64,000 bases of DNA from CAYSJU01 sp964431495. GTDB taxonomy: Bacteria > Omnitrophota > Gorgyraeia > Tantalellales > Tantalellaceae. The stretch is taken from contig CAYSJU010000004.1 of assembly GCA_964431495.1 (NCBI GenBank), positions 1 to 64,000 on the forward strand, written 5' to 3'. Position numbers and translations under genes: made by a program. Below the pieces are notes generated by a model. That model saw nothing but the letters and a program-made list of their open reading frames with translations, searched no databases and was not told the origin of the DNA. The stretch's first letter is position 1, and every line of letters starts with the position of its first letter. Below, in pieces: positions 34,957 to 43,856 of the stretch.

Positions 34957-35655
34957 ATGGAGAATATAGCCGTTTATCTGGATAACATTACAATAATCAC
35001 CTTTATTGTGGTTTTCGCTGGAGGGGTGATAACATCCTTTACTCCTTGCGTGTACCCGCTGATCCCGATCATTATCGGCGTGATCGGTTCGTCCAGGGAG
35101 CAGTCCAAGGCAAGAAATTTTCTCCTGTCATTGTTTTACGTGCTGGGCATGGCCGTAACTTTTTCTGTTCTCGGAATACTCGCGGCTTTGACCGGCAGGC
35201 TTTTTGGCCAGATACAAGCAAACCCCATGGCCCACGTGGCAGTCGGAGGGATTATCATTATATTCGCGCTTGCGCTTCTGGACGTTATTCATTTGCCGGT
35301 TTTTCTCATCAACAGGATCGGCGCGGGGAAGGTAACAAGCGGAGGCAGGGTCATATCAGTATTCTTCATGGGCATCGCTTCGGGCCTTGTAGCCGCGCCC
35401 TGCACTACAGCTATAATAGGGGCGTTACTGGCGTACGTGGCTTCAACGCAGAATGTTTTATTGGGGTTTTCACTTCTTTTTGTCTTTGCTGTAGGATTAG
35501 GGGCAATATTGATAATTGTCGGCACATTTACCGGGATTCTTGCGGCTTTGCCGAAGTCGGGCAGGTTGATGAATAGTATTCAGAAGGTAATGGCTTTCAC
35601 CATGATAGCGCTGGGTTGTTATTTCATCTTTAGGGGCGGGGTTTTGAGCGTCTGA
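34957..35655 (+). CDS. ccdA: CcdA/DsbD-type thiol-disulfide membrane transporter
   Basis: A 232-residue protein with six predicted membrane helices. The conserved Cys pair sits in SFTPCVYPLIPIIIG (near residue 31) and AAPCTTAIIGALL (near residue 147). It passes electrons from cytoplasmic thioredoxin across the inner membrane to periplasmic partners. The next gene encodes a TlpA-like lipoprotein thioredoxin, the expected acceptor. GACAGGAGGGG precedes the ATG, and its own strong promoter lies upstream. Confidence 0.92.
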   Translation: MENIAVYLDNITIITFIVVFAGGVITSFTPCVYPLIPIIIGVIGSSREQSKARNFLLSLFYVLGMAVTFSVLGILAALTGRLFGQIQANPMAHVAVGGIIIIFALALLDVIHLPVFLINRIGAGKVTSGGRVISVFFMGIASGLVAAPCTTAIIGALLAYVASTQNVLLGFSLLFVFAVGLGAILIIVGTFTGILAALPKSGRLMNSIQKVMAFTMIALGCYFIFRGGVLSV

Positions 35656-35688
35656 GACAGCGTTCAGTAATAGAAAGGAGAGGTGTTC

Positions 35689-36180
35689 ATGGAAAAGTTG
35701 GTTTACAGGGCAGCTTTATGCGCAATGCTATTTGCGTCGTTAATGTTAGGCGCGTGTTCAAATGTTGACGGCCAGTCCGTTGCTTTGACGGGAAAGGCAA
35801 CGGATTTTTCCCTTGAGACCCTGGACGGCGGGAAGTTCAACCTTGGAGAGATCCTTAAGACAAAAAATACCGTGCTTGTTTTCTGGACAACATGGTGTCC
35901 GTCCTGTGCCAGGGAAGTGGCGGACGTGGAAAAGTATTACCAGCAGCATGGCAAAGATGTCGCGGTTATAGGGATCAACATCCAGGAAAGCAAGAATAAG
36001 GTCGCCGGGTTTGCGGACAGGATGGGTATTTCGTACCCGATCGCTCTTGATACGGCTGGCCATGTGGCGCGAATATACAATGTGAGAGGCATACCCACTG
36101 TGATCGCCATAAATAAGAAAGGCGATATTCTGTATTTTGGGCATGATATAGTGGAGATGGAAAGAAAAGTAAAATTCTGA
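35689..36180 (+). CDS. TlpA-like thioredoxin lipoprotein
   Basis: A 163-residue redoxin. The signal peptide ends in a lipobox LGAC (Cys near residue 23), so the protein is envelope-anchored. The redox site is WCPSC near residue 69, with a cis-Pro in RGIPTVIAI. It would take electrons from CcdA to reduce periplasmic disulfides or apo-cytochromes. The ATG at 35689 has AAAGGAGAGG at good spacing. Confidence 0.9.
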   Translation: MEKLVYRAALCAMLFASLMLGACSNVDGQSVALTGKATDFSLETLDGGKFNLGEILKTKNTVLVFWTTWCPSCAREVADVEKYYQQHGKDVAVIGINIQESKNKVAGFADRMGISYPIALDTAGHVARIYNVRGIPTVIAINKKGDILYFGHDIVEMERKVKF

Positions 36181-36215
36181 AGAATAAACCGTAAGGAGGA
36201 TGAAAGGATCGATCG

Positions 36216-36629
36216 ATGAAGCTGATCACCAGGGATACGGATTACGCCGTCAGAGCCCTTTCCTGCATTGCGGCGGCAGGTAATAGGGTGATTTCCGTGA
36301 AGGAGCTGACGGAGAAGCTGAAGATCCCAAAGCCTTTTTCGAGAAAGATATTGCAGGTTTTAAACAAGAAAAGGATACTCAAGTCTTATAAAGGAAAGGG
36401 GGGCGGGTTCGCGCTTGCCGTGCCCCCGCAAAGGATATCATTGACCGATCTTATGGATATATTCCAGGGTCCGTTCTGTTTGAACGAACATATTTTAAAG
36501 AAAAAGATCTGTCCGAACGTGGATACCTGTGAATTGAAAAAGAAAATAGATGCCATAGAAAAGATGGTATATTCAGAACTAAAAAAGATCACCATAGCCG
36601 CGTTGCTGAAAAAAGAAAAGAAAGCTTAA
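36216..36629 (+). CDS. Rrf2-family transcriptional regulator, probable Fe-S sensor
   Basis: A 137-residue winged-helix regulator with the Rrf2 start (RDTDYAVRALSCIAA), a recognition-helix region IPKPFSRKILQVLNKK and three Cys in a C-terminal loop (FCLNEH, KKICPNV, DTCELK) that match cluster ligands in IscR, NsrR and RsrR. It lies between the CcdA-TlpA pair and nifS-nifU and may repress either in response to iron-sulfur status, oxygen or nitric oxide. It has a GTAAGGAGGATGAAAGG leader. Confidence 0.9.
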   Translation: MKLITRDTDYAVRALSCIAAAGNRVISVKELTEKLKIPKPFSRKILQVLNKKRILKSYKGKGGGFALAVPPQRISLTDLMDIFQGPFCLNEHILKKKICPNVDTCELKKKIDAIEKMVYSELKKITIAALLKKEKKA

Positions 36630-36712
36630 AAAAGTTAGTTTAAATAGATAGATAAAAATGTATAATACAGTTAGAATAGAATTTTATTTATAAGTTATTT
36701 CAAGAGGGTCTT

Positions 36713-37900
36713 ATGTCCAAACGACGAATATATGTGGATAATAATGCTACAACGCCTCTTCACCCGGAAGTGAAGAAGGTTATGGTTGAGAGTATGGATG
36801 TCTTTGGGAATGCTTCCAGCCTGCATAGTTTTGGAAGGCTTGCCAGAAAACATATAGAAAAGGCCAGAGCAACAGTCGCGGGCTTTATCGGCGCCAAACC
36901 CGAAGAGGTGATCTTTGTCGGCAGCGGTTCAGAGGGGAACAATACGATTCTGAACATCTTTACCTGCAAATGTCCTGTCTGTGATGCCACCCCGGATGGA
37001 GGCAAGGAGATCTTTACGTCCCGTATAGAGCATCCCTGTATATTAAGGACATCCGAATGCCTGATGGAGAGGGGGACCAGGGTTGTGTTTCTTGACGTTG
37101 ATCAATACGGGAAAGTCGCTCCAGAACAGATCGAAGAGAATATCTCGGACAGGACCGGCCTGGTATCCATTATGATGGCCAATAACGAGATTGGGACCAT
37201 AATGGACATAAAAAGAATAGCCGAAGCCGCTCATGAAAAGGGCGGTTTCATGCATACCGATGCGGTCCAGGCCGTGGGAAAGATACCTGTCAATGTCAAT
37301 GACCTTGACGTGGATTTTTTGACCTTATCAGCTCACAAGATATACGGGCCAAAAGGCGTGGGCGCCATATACGTGAAAAAGGGCGTGCCTTTCTGTCCGA
37401 TGATCAGAGGAGGGCATCAGGAACAGGGAAGACGCGCTGGCACCGAGAATACGCTTGGTATTATAGGTCTGGCTAAAGCCATTGAAATGGCGAGTATTGA
37501 AATGGGATCTGACGCGGAAAGGTTGCTCAAACTAAAGACCAAACTTAAAGAAGGCATAGAAAAAAGCATACCCGATATACATTTTAACGGCCATCCGGTT
37601 GACTGCCTGCCGGGAACTTTAGATGTCTCTTTTGCGGGCGCGGAGGGAGAGTCCATTTTGTTGTATCTTGACCTGGAAGGTATTGCTGTCTCCACAGGAT
37701 CAGCATGCGCTTCCGGCTCGCTTGACCCGTCGCATGTCCTGCTGTCGATCGGGCTGGGAGCTGAAATGGCGCACGGTTCAATAAGGTTCAGCCTGGGCAG
37801 GGAGAACAAGGAAGAAGACGTGGAGTATGTTCTTGAAAAACTGCCGCCGGTGATAGGAAGAGTAAGAGGCATGTCCACGGCTTATAGAGGGAGTAAATAA
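36713..37900 (+). CDS. nifS: cysteine desulfurase, NifS/IscS type
   Basis: A 395-residue pyridoxal-phosphate enzyme that takes sulfur from cysteine for iron-sulfur clusters. NNATTPLHPEV at the N-terminus, the PLP Lys in SAHKIYGPKGVGAI and the active Cys in STGSACASGSLDPSHVL are present. An A+T-rich region with TATAAT at 36661-36666 lies upstream and AGAGGG precedes the ATG. It abuts nifU, forming a cluster-assembly pair that would serve the many Fe-S and diiron proteins encoded next. Confidence 0.95.
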   Translation: MSKRRIYVDNNATTPLHPEVKKVMVESMDVFGNASSLHSFGRLARKHIEKARATVAGFIGAKPEEVIFVGSGSEGNNTILNIFTCKCPVCDATPDGGKEIFTSRIEHPCILRTSECLMERGTRVVFLDVDQYGKVAPEQIEENISDRTGLVSIMMANNEIGTIMDIKRIAEAAHEKGGFMHTDAVQAVGKIPVNVNDLDVDFLTLSAHKIYGPKGVGAIYVKKGVPFCPMIRGGHQEQGRRAGTENTLGIIGLAKAIEMASIEMGSDAERLLKLKTKLKEGIEKSIPDIHFNGHPVDCLPGTLDVSFAGAEGESILLYLDLEGIAVSTGSACASGSLDPSHVLLSIGLGAEMAHGSIRFSLGRENKEEDVEYVLEKLPPVIGRVRGMSTAYRGSK

Positions 37901-38496
37901 TGGACTGGTTATATTCTGAAAAAGTAAAAGACCATTTCATAAACCCGAGAAACGTGCTTATTGACGAAAACAGCTTTGATTATGACGCAAAGGGCGTTGT
38001 GGGTAACATCAAATGCGGGGATGAGATGATATTCTATATAAAGGTCGATAAGAAAAAGAACATCATCACGGACTGCAGGTGGAAGACCTATGGGTGCGCC
38101 AGCGCCATAGCCAGCACTTCTTTTCTTTCCGAAAGGGCGAAAGGCATGACCCTTAATGATGCGTACCGCATCTCACCCAAAGACATAATGACGGAACTCG
38201 GAGGGCTGCCGGAGCATAAAGTCCACTGTTCTGTTCTGGGGGATAAGGCTTTAAGGGCGGCTATAAATGATTATTATGAACGAAACAACATGGCCGACAA
38301 GATCAGGAAAGAAGAAGCAAGGACCGTATGCCAGTGCATGAACGTTACTGATCACGAAATAGAGAACGCTGTGCTTGACGGGGCAAGGACATATCTGGAA
38401 CTTCAGGAGAAGACAAAACTTGGAACGGTTTGCGGCCAGTGCAAGGAAGTGGCCATAAGGATGATGGAGCAGTATAAGAAGGAACATTTCGAATAA
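37900..38496 (+). CDS. nifU: NifU-type Fe-S scaffold with BFD-like [2Fe-2S] domain
   Basis: A 198-residue protein. Residues 1 to about 125 are an IscU-like scaffold with Cys in GNIKCGDE, KTYGCASA and HKVHCSVLG. The C-terminal part is a BFD-like domain with VCQCMNV and GTVCGQCK. The third (Nfu-type) domain of classical NifU is missing. The ATG overlaps the last base of nifS. Confidence 0.92.
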   Translation: MDWLYSEKVKDHFINPRNVLIDENSFDYDAKGVVGNIKCGDEMIFYIKVDKKKNIITDCRWKTYGCASAIASTSFLSERAKGMTLNDAYRISPKDIMTELGGLPEHKVHCSVLGDKALRAAINDYYERNNMADKIRKEEARTVCQCMNVTDHEIENAVLDGARTYLELQEKTKLGTVCGQCKEVAIRMMEQYKKEHFE

Positions 38497-38519
38497 AGAA
38501 CAAGAAGAAAGGAAATGAA

Positions 38520-38663
38520 ATGAAAAAATATAAATGCATAGTATGCCAATATGTATACGATCCCGCTGAAAACAACAATGTGGCGTTTGAAGACCTTCCG
38601 GATGATTGGGTGTGTCCGGAGTGCGGTGCCGGAAAAGATCAGTTTGAAGTAGTGGAAGAATAG
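38520..38663 (+). CDS. rubredoxin
   Basis: A 47-residue rubredoxin, slightly shorter than the usual 52. Iron ligands are in YKCIVCQYVYDP (Cys6, Cys9) and WVCPECGAGKDQF (Cys32, Cys35). GAAGAAAGGAA precedes the ATG at 38520. It is likely the small electron carrier for the flavodiiron protein, rubrerythrin or superoxide reductase encoded downstream. Confidence 0.93.
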   Translation: MKKYKCIVCQYVYDPAENNNVAFEDLPDDWVCPECGAGKDQFEVVEE

Positions 38664-38679
38664 GCAGAAAGAGACGAAC

Positions 38680-39372
38680 ATGGATGTGGATGCTTTGCGC
38701 TATCTCTCTTACGGCATGTACATAGTATCCTCTGTCAAAGATGGTGCCCTGAACGGCCAGATAGCTAATAGCGCTATCCAGATAGACAATAACCCTATTA
38801 CAGTGGGGGTAAGCATTAACAAAAAGAACCTTACGCATGAATATATTGAGGATAGTTCTCTTTTTTCCATCTCTGTTCTTGAGAAAGCAGCATCTTTAAG
38901 GCTAATAGGTAAGTTCGGGTTTCAGTCCGGTCGCGCTATAGATAAGTTCAAAGATATAAGATCCGAAACGCTGACATCCGGCTGCCCGGCAGTTCTGGAT
39001 AATGCGCTCTGTTACCTGGGCACAAAAGTAATAAACAAAATGGACTGCGGGGCATATACCCTTTTTTTAGGTGAAGTCGCTGAGTCAAAAGTTCTGAAAC
39101 AGGGAGAGCCCATGACCTATGCTTATTATCATAAGGAAAAACGCGGGATAACCCCTGAAACGGCTCCCACCTTTATTAAGGGCAAGAAACCAGAAAAAGT
39201 GCGCGTGGACCCGCCTAAATACAGGTGCACGGTCTGTAACTATATTTACAATCCCGCCGCAGGCGATCCTGACGGGGGTATCTCCCCGGGGACGCCGTTT
39301 GAAAGCTTGCCGGATGACTGGACATGTCCGATCTGCGGGGTGGATAAGAGTAAATTCGCAAAAATGGAGTAG
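38680..39372 (+). CDS. hrb: flavin reductase-rubredoxin fusion (high-molecular-weight rubredoxin)
   Basis: A 230-residue fusion. Residues 1 to about 165 are an FMN-binding split-barrel flavin reductase; about 180-230 are a rubredoxin with CTVCNYIYNP and CPICGVDKSKF. The same fusion in Moorella passes electrons from NAD(P)H to flavodiiron protein. The flavodiiron gene follows by 3 bases, as in that organism. Confidence 0.92.
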   Translation: MDVDALRYLSYGMYIVSSVKDGALNGQIANSAIQIDNNPITVGVSINKKNLTHEYIEDSSLFSISVLEKAASLRLIGKFGFQSGRAIDKFKDIRSETLTSGCPAVLDNALCYLGTKVINKMDCGAYTLFLGEVAESKVLKQGEPMTYAYYHKEKRGITPETAPTFIKGKKPEKVRVDPPKYRCTVCNYIYNPAAGDPDGGISPGTPFESLPDDWTCPICGVDKSKFAKME

Positions 39373-39375
39373 AAT

Positions 39376-40539
39376 ATGAGGGCCGTTGAGATAAAAAAAG
39401 GGATATACTGGGTCGGTGGCATTGACTGGGACCTGAGGAGTTTCCACGGTTATATGACACCTCGCGGGTCCACCTATAACGCTTATCTGATAATTGATGA
39501 AAAGATAGTTCTGGTGGACACTGTCAAACACTATCTTTTTGAGGAGATGCTGGCAAGGATAAGATCCGTGACCGATCCCACAAAGATCGATTATATCGTA
39601 TCCAATCACGTTGAAATGGACCATTCAGGAAGCCTGCCCATGATAACAGATATTGCCAGGAATGCTGTTGTAATGACGTCGCCTAACGGGGAAAAAGGGC
39701 TGAAGAAGCATTATGGCGACAACATGAACCTGCAGGTGGTGAATACCGGTGATCCGGTCAATACAGGGAAACGCAGCCTGACCTTTGTCCTTACCCAGAT
39801 GGTCCACTGGCCGGATTCCATGGCAACATACATTCCGGAGGAGAAGTTGCTTCTGCCGAATGACGCTTTTGGCCAGCATATCGCCTCTAGTGAACGCTTT
39901 GATGACGAGCTCGGGTGGGACGTTGTAAGGGAAGAAGCCGCTAAGTACTACGGGAACATTGTCCTGCCGTACGGCATGCAGGTAAATAAGGCGCTGGAAG
40001 CGGTTTCCGCCCTGGATATAGACATGATAGCACCGAGCCATGGCGTTATCTGGCGCACGCATCTTGCGGATATTATCGAATGTTACAAGAGATGGGCGAA
40101 CAATGTTTGCGAGGATAAGGCTGTTGTAATATATGAGACCATGTGGGACTCGACTGAAAAGATAGCTTATGCCATCCAGGGAGCCCTTGATGAAAAGGGG
40201 ATCCGGTCAAAATTGGTGAACCTCAAGGTCAGCGATATTTCTTCTGCCATGGCAGACGTGCTTGAAGCAAAGTACATATTCGTTGGTTCGCCCACCCTTA
40301 ATAACAATATGATGCCCCTTGTTGCCGCTTTTCTGACATACATGAAAGGCCTTGCCCCCAAGAACAGGGTAGGGATGGCTTTTGGTTCGTACGGATGGGG
40401 AGGCCAGAGCGTCGAGCAGGTAGAGAACGTCTTGAAGGATTGCGGATTCGAGGTTCTTGAAAAGATAAAAGTGCAGTATATACCGGATGGGAACACCTTG
40501 AATGAGATAAAAGAGAAATTGAAGGAGGTAGTAAAATGA
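39376..40539 (+). CDS. fprA: flavodiiron protein (FprA/rubredoxin:oxygen oxidoreductase)
   Basis: A 387-residue two-domain enzyme that reduces oxygen to water or nitric oxide to nitrous oxide. The N-terminal MBL-like diiron domain has His78, Glu80, Asp82 and His83 in HVEMDH, with further ligands downstream. The C-terminal flavodoxin domain (from about residue 250) has YETMWDSTEKIA and GSYGWGGQS for FMN. It takes electrons from the Hrb or rubredoxin encoded just upstream. Confidence 0.95.
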   Translation: MRAVEIKKGIYWVGGIDWDLRSFHGYMTPRGSTYNAYLIIDEKIVLVDTVKHYLFEEMLARIRSVTDPTKIDYIVSNHVEMDHSGSLPMITDIARNAVVMTSPNGEKGLKKHYGDNMNLQVVNTGDPVNTGKRSLTFVLTQMVHWPDSMATYIPEEKLLLPNDAFGQHIASSERFDDELGWDVVREEAAKYYGNIVLPYGMQVNKALEAVSALDIDMIAPSHGVIWRTHLADIIECYKRWANNVCEDKAVVIYETMWDSTEKIAYAIQGALDEKGIRSKLVNLKVSDISSAMADVLEAKYIFVGSPTLNNNMMPLVAAFLTYMKGLAPKNRVGMAFGSYGWGGQSVEQVENVLKDCGFEVLEKIKVQYIPDGNTLNEIKEKLKEVVK

Positions 40540-40913
40540 CAATTTTAAGGGAACTTTACAAATGTAATATCTGCGGGAATGTCGTGGAAATAACCCATGA
40601 AGGCGCTCCCTCATTGGTCTGCTGCGGCCAGCCCATGGATAAACTTGAAGCCAAGACACAGGACGAGGGGAAGGAAAAACATGTCCCGGTCGTCGAAGAG
40701 GCCGGAGGGGGAGTAAAGGTCCAGGTCGGCAGCACGGAACATCCGATGGAGGACAAGCATTACATTAAGTTCATAGAAGTCTTAACTGCTGATAAAGTGG
40801 TAAGAGCGGAACTGAAAGCCGGCATGAAACCTGCTGCGAAGTTCAATGTTCCGAGATCAGAAATTGTGGAGGTCAGGGAGTACTGCACCGTGCACGATTT
40901 GTGGAAAACTTAA
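40536..40913 (+). CDS. dfx: desulfoferrodoxin (superoxide reductase)
   Basis: A 125-residue superoxide reductase of the two-iron class. The N-terminal desulforedoxin domain has CNICG and CCGQPM as the FeCys4 site. The catalytic FeHis4Cys site uses EKHVPVV, STEHPMEDKHYI, YCTVHDLW. It reduces superoxide to peroxide without making oxygen, the peroxide then going to rubrerythrin. It overlaps the end of fprA by four bases. Confidence 0.95.
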   Translation: MTILRELYKCNICGNVVEITHEGAPSLVCCGQPMDKLEAKTQDEGKEKHVPVVEEAGGGVKVQVGSTEHPMEDKHYIKFIEVLTADKVVRAELKAGMKPAAKFNVPRSEIVEVREYCTVHDLWKT

Positions 40914-40932
40914 TAAGAGGAGGGAAGGAAGA

Positions 40933-41508
40933 ATGAAAAGTATAAAAGGGACTAAGACTGAAAAGAACCTGCTTGCTTCCTTTGCCGGCGAGTCGCAGGC
41001 AAGGAACAGGTACACATATTTCGCGGGCGTGGCCAGAAAGGCCGAATATGAGCAGATATCCGCGATATTCCTGGAAACAGCTGATAATGAAAAAGAACAC
41101 GCGAAACGTTTCTTCAAGTTCCTCGAGGGCGGCGAAGTTGAGATACAGGCTGCTTATCCAGCCGGCGTTATAGGGGATACCCCCGCGAATCTGGAAGCTG
41201 CTGCTGCCGGAGAGAACCTTGAATGGACAAAGCTGTACAAGGAAGCCGCGGAAACAGCAAGGGAAGAAGGGTTTGAGGAGGTTGCTGCGACTTTTGAATA
41301 TATCGCAAAGGTTGAGAAAGAGCATGAAAAACGGTACCGCAAGCTCCTGGAGAACATTAAAAAAGACAAGGTGTTCAAGAAAGACGCTTCCGTGAAATGG
41401 AAATGCAGGAACTGCGGCTATGTCCATGAAGGCACAGAGGCGCTTGAAACGTGCCCGTCGTGCCTGCATCCGATGGCTTTTTACGAGCTCCTTTGCGAAA
41501 ACTATTAA
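40933..41508 (+). CDS. rbr: rubrerythrin
   Basis: A 191-residue peroxide reductase. The ferritin-like diiron domain (1 to about 140) has the ExxH pairs FAGESQARNRY, ETADNEKEHAKRF and KVEKEHEKRY. The C-terminal rubredoxin has CRNCGYVHEG and CPSCLHPMAF. The ATG at 40933 has GAGGAGGGAAGGAAG before it; upstream frame residues overlap dfx. It completes a superoxide-to-water route with Dfx. Confidence 0.95.
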   Translation: MKSIKGTKTEKNLLASFAGESQARNRYTYFAGVARKAEYEQISAIFLETADNEKEHAKRFFKFLEGGEVEIQAAYPAGVIGDTPANLEAAAAGENLEWTKLYKEAAETAREEGFEEVAATFEYIAKVEKEHEKRYRKLLENIKKDKVFKKDASVKWKCRNCGYVHEGTEALETCPSCLHPMAFYELLCENY

Positions 41509-41542
41509 TCGGCCGGCAGGGCCATAAGGCAGGAGGCAAAGG

Positions 41543-42016
41543 ATGGGAAAAAAATTCTCAGGTTGTGAGATCGTCGAACTTGGCATACACATAGAGGAGA
41601 ACGGCAGGGATTTCTATTCAACCCTGGCCAGACAGACGCACAATCCGCAGGCGGTGGCCATTTTTGAGTATCTTGCGGGCGAAGAGGGAAAGCACATTGA
41701 CATTTTCCGCAAGATACACGCGATCACCTGCAGTTACGAGCCGGAAGAGGCGTTCCCGGAGGAATATTTCGCGTATATGAAATCCCTGGCGAGCCAGTAT
41801 GTCTTTACCCAGCAGAACAAAGGCGAAAAGATCGCCAGGGGGGTGAAAGAGTACAACGAGGGGATAGACCTTGGTATCCAATTTGAGAAGGATTCCATCC
41901 ATTTTTACGAGGAGATGAAAAAGATAGTTCCCGACAAGGAAAAGGAGCTTATAGATCAGCTGATTTCGGAAGAGAGAATGCATTTAAAGCAGTTGTGTGA
42001 TCTGAAAGGAGAATAA
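41543..42016 (+). CDS. ferritin-like diiron protein without rubredoxin domain
   Basis: A 157-residue four-helix protein of the rubrerythrin/ferritin-like group: GIHIEENGRDFY and GEEGKHIDIF in the first half, then GIQFEKDSIHFYEEM and SEERMHLKQL in the second, giving two E/ExxH pairs. It lacks the rubredoxin tail. It may be a peroxidase or an iron store in the same defence operon. The ATG has CAGGAGGCAAAGG upstream. Confidence 0.85.
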   Translation: MGKKFSGCEIVELGIHIEENGRDFYSTLARQTHNPQAVAIFEYLAGEEGKHIDIFRKIHAITCSYEPEEAFPEEYFAYMKSLASQYVFTQQNKGEKIARGVKEYNEGIDLGIQFEKDSIHFYEEMKKIVPDKEKELIDQLISEERMHLKQLCDLKGE

Positions 42017-42017
42017 C

Positions 42018-42254
42018 ATGGTCAAAAGCGTGAAAGTTTACGGCACGCCGGGCTGCCCGTTCTGTACAAAGGTCAAGGAGTTCCTGAAAGAGAACGGCAT
42101 CGAGTTTGAGAATATAGACTTGTCCGTGAATCAGGATAAGGTCCAGGAGATGGTCCAGAAATCCGGACAGATGGGAGTCCCGGTCGTTGATATAGAAGGG
42201 AACATCGTTGTAGGATTTGACAAGGAAAAGATATCTCAGCTTCTGGGGCTATAA
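42018..42254 (+). CDS. NrdH/glutaredoxin-like thiol carrier
   Basis: A 78-residue thioredoxin-fold protein with a GCPFC redox site near residue 12, a cis-Pro in MGVPVVDI and a GF motif near the end. Proteins of this type take electrons from thioredoxin reductase rather than glutathione. The trxB gene follows immediately, as in the Cp9-Cp34 pair of clostridia. Start one base after the preceding stop, with AAAGGAG upstream. Confidence 0.9.
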   Translation: MVKSVKVYGTPGCPFCTKVKEFLKENGIEFENIDLSVNQDKVQEMVQKSGQMGVPVVDIEGNIVVGFDKEKISQLLGL

Positions 42255-42255
42255 G

Positions 42256-43173
42256 ATGAGCATGGATAAGATATACGACCTCATCATTATTGGAGCCGGC
42301 CCCGCGGGCATAGCCGCCAGTATCTATGCCGCCCGCAAAAAGTTTGATTTCCTTGTTCTTGCAAAGGATATAGGCGGGCAGATCTCCTGGAGCGGGGATA
42401 TAGAGAACTATGTCGGGTACCAGTTCATAACGGGTATTGAGCTTACCCGGAAATTCCAGGAACACATAGATCAATACGGCGTAGAGGTCAAAGAGAACGA
42501 AGAAATGACCGGCATAGAAAGCACCGGGGGATTGATACAGGTATATACCACAAAGGGCACTTACAAAGCCAGAACAGCGATCATAGGTTCCGGTAAGAGG
42601 TCCATGGAACTGGGGGTGCCTGGCGAGAAGGAGTTCAGGAACAGGGGTCTGGCTTACTGCGCGACGTGTGACGGGCCTCTTTTCGCGGGAAAGGATGTTG
42701 TCGTTGTCGGGGGCGGCAATTCCGCCATCGAAGCGGCCCTGCAGTTGATAAAGATCGCTAAAAAGATTTACATCGTAAACAACATCCCGGAACTCGGGGG
42801 GGATGAGATAATACGGGAAAAGGTGGTAGCGAGCAGCAATGTCACGGTTATGAACAATACGATCGTAAAGGCGGTGCTTGGCGATAAATTGGTGGACGCG
42901 GTCAGTATAGAAAGAGAAGGAAAAGAGGAAAGGTTGCCCGTGCAGGGTGTTTTCGTGGAGATCGGACTTATCCCGAACTCTGAATTCAAAAGCGACCTCG
43001 CGAAGAATGAACACGGTGAAATAAAGGTCAATTGCTTTAACGAAACCAACGTTCCCGGTATTTTCGCTGCCGGTGATGTGACAGACGTTCCGGAAAAACA
43101 GATCATAATCGCGGCTGGCGAGGGTGCCAAGGCAGCGCTGAGCGTTTTCAAGTTCCTCGCGAAGAAGCATTAG
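42256..43173 (+). CDS. trxB: thioredoxin reductase
   Basis: A 305-residue FAD/NAD(P)H flavoprotein: GAGPAGIAASIYAARK for FAD, GGGNSAIEAA for the nicotinamide nucleotide, redox CATC in YCATCDGPLF and a final GIFAAGDVTD motif. I take the ATG at 42256; longer frames run into the glutaredoxin gene. It probably reduces the adjacent glutaredoxin-like protein and, through CcdA, the TlpA-like lipoprotein. Confidence 0.94.
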   Translation: MSMDKIYDLIIIGAGPAGIAASIYAARKKFDFLVLAKDIGGQISWSGDIENYVGYQFITGIELTRKFQEHIDQYGVEVKENEEMTGIESTGGLIQVYTTKGTYKARTAIIGSGKRSMELGVPGEKEFRNRGLAYCATCDGPLFAGKDVVVVGGGNSAIEAALQLIKIAKKIYIVNNIPELGGDEIIREKVVASSNVTVMNNTIVKAVLGDKLVDAVSIEREGKEERLPVQGVFVEIGLIPNSEFKSDLAKNEHGEIKVNCFNETNVPGIFAAGDVTDVPEKQIIIAAGEGAKAALSVFKFLAKKH

Positions 43174-43211
43174 GATAATGCGGGCGGGGGGTAATATAAA
43201 AGACGTGTTTA

Positions 43212-43847
43212 ATGGCGGTAAAATATCTACTGAAAGAGTATCAGAGCAAGAAATATCAGATAAAACAGAGGCTTGAATATTTCAAGTCCGTATGGAACCA
43301 GCCTGACAAAAAGATCTTCAGTGAACTCTGCTTTTGCATATGCACCCCCCAGTCCAATGCGGTTTATTGCGACAGAGCAGTAAACAGCCTTGAAAAGAAC
43401 GGAGCCCTGTACAAAGGCGATATCACCAGGATACGGAAAGGCCTCAGGGCCGTAAGGTTCCCTAACAATAAGTCCAGATATATCTTCGAGGCCCGCGATC
43501 TTTTCACGGAAAAGGGAAGTATCAGGATAAAAAGCAAAATAGACACGGAAGATACACATAAAACCCGTTTGTGGCTGGTAAAGAACGTCAAGGGGCTCGG
43601 GCTGAAAGAGGCAAGCCATTTCTTGAGAAACATCGGTTTTGGCAGAGACCTGGCTATACTGGACGTGCATATTTTAAGAAATATGGTAAATTATAAAGTA
43701 ATTGACGAATTACCCGGGAATATTTCAAAAGCAAAGTACCTGTTGTTAGAGGACCGGTTAAGAAAGTTCTCACAGAAGATCAATATTCCCATGGATGAAC
43801 TCGATCTTCTATTCTGGTCTTCGGCAACAGGGCATATCTTCAAATAG
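43212..43847 (+). CDS. ogg: N-glycosylase/DNA lyase, Ogg2-type
   Basis: A 211-residue helix-hairpin-helix glycosylase that would remove 8-oxoguanine. The HhH with catalytic Lys lies in VKGLGLKEASHFLRNIG (near residue 137), followed by the Asp in LAILDVHILRNM. Length and motifs match the archaeal-type Ogg2 family. Its place after the oxygen-defence genes suits repair of oxidative DNA damage. Start ATG 43212; no strong ribosome site is seen. Confidence 0.88.
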   Translation: MAVKYLLKEYQSKKYQIKQRLEYFKSVWNQPDKKIFSELCFCICTPQSNAVYCDRAVNSLEKNGALYKGDITRIRKGLRAVRFPNNKSRYIFEARDLFTEKGSIRIKSKIDTEDTHKTRLWLVKNVKGLGLKEASHFLRNIGFGRDLAILDVHILRNMVNYKVIDELPGNISKAKYLLLEDRLRKFSQKINIPMDELDLLFWSSATGHIFK

Positions 43848-43856
43848 GAACGAAAG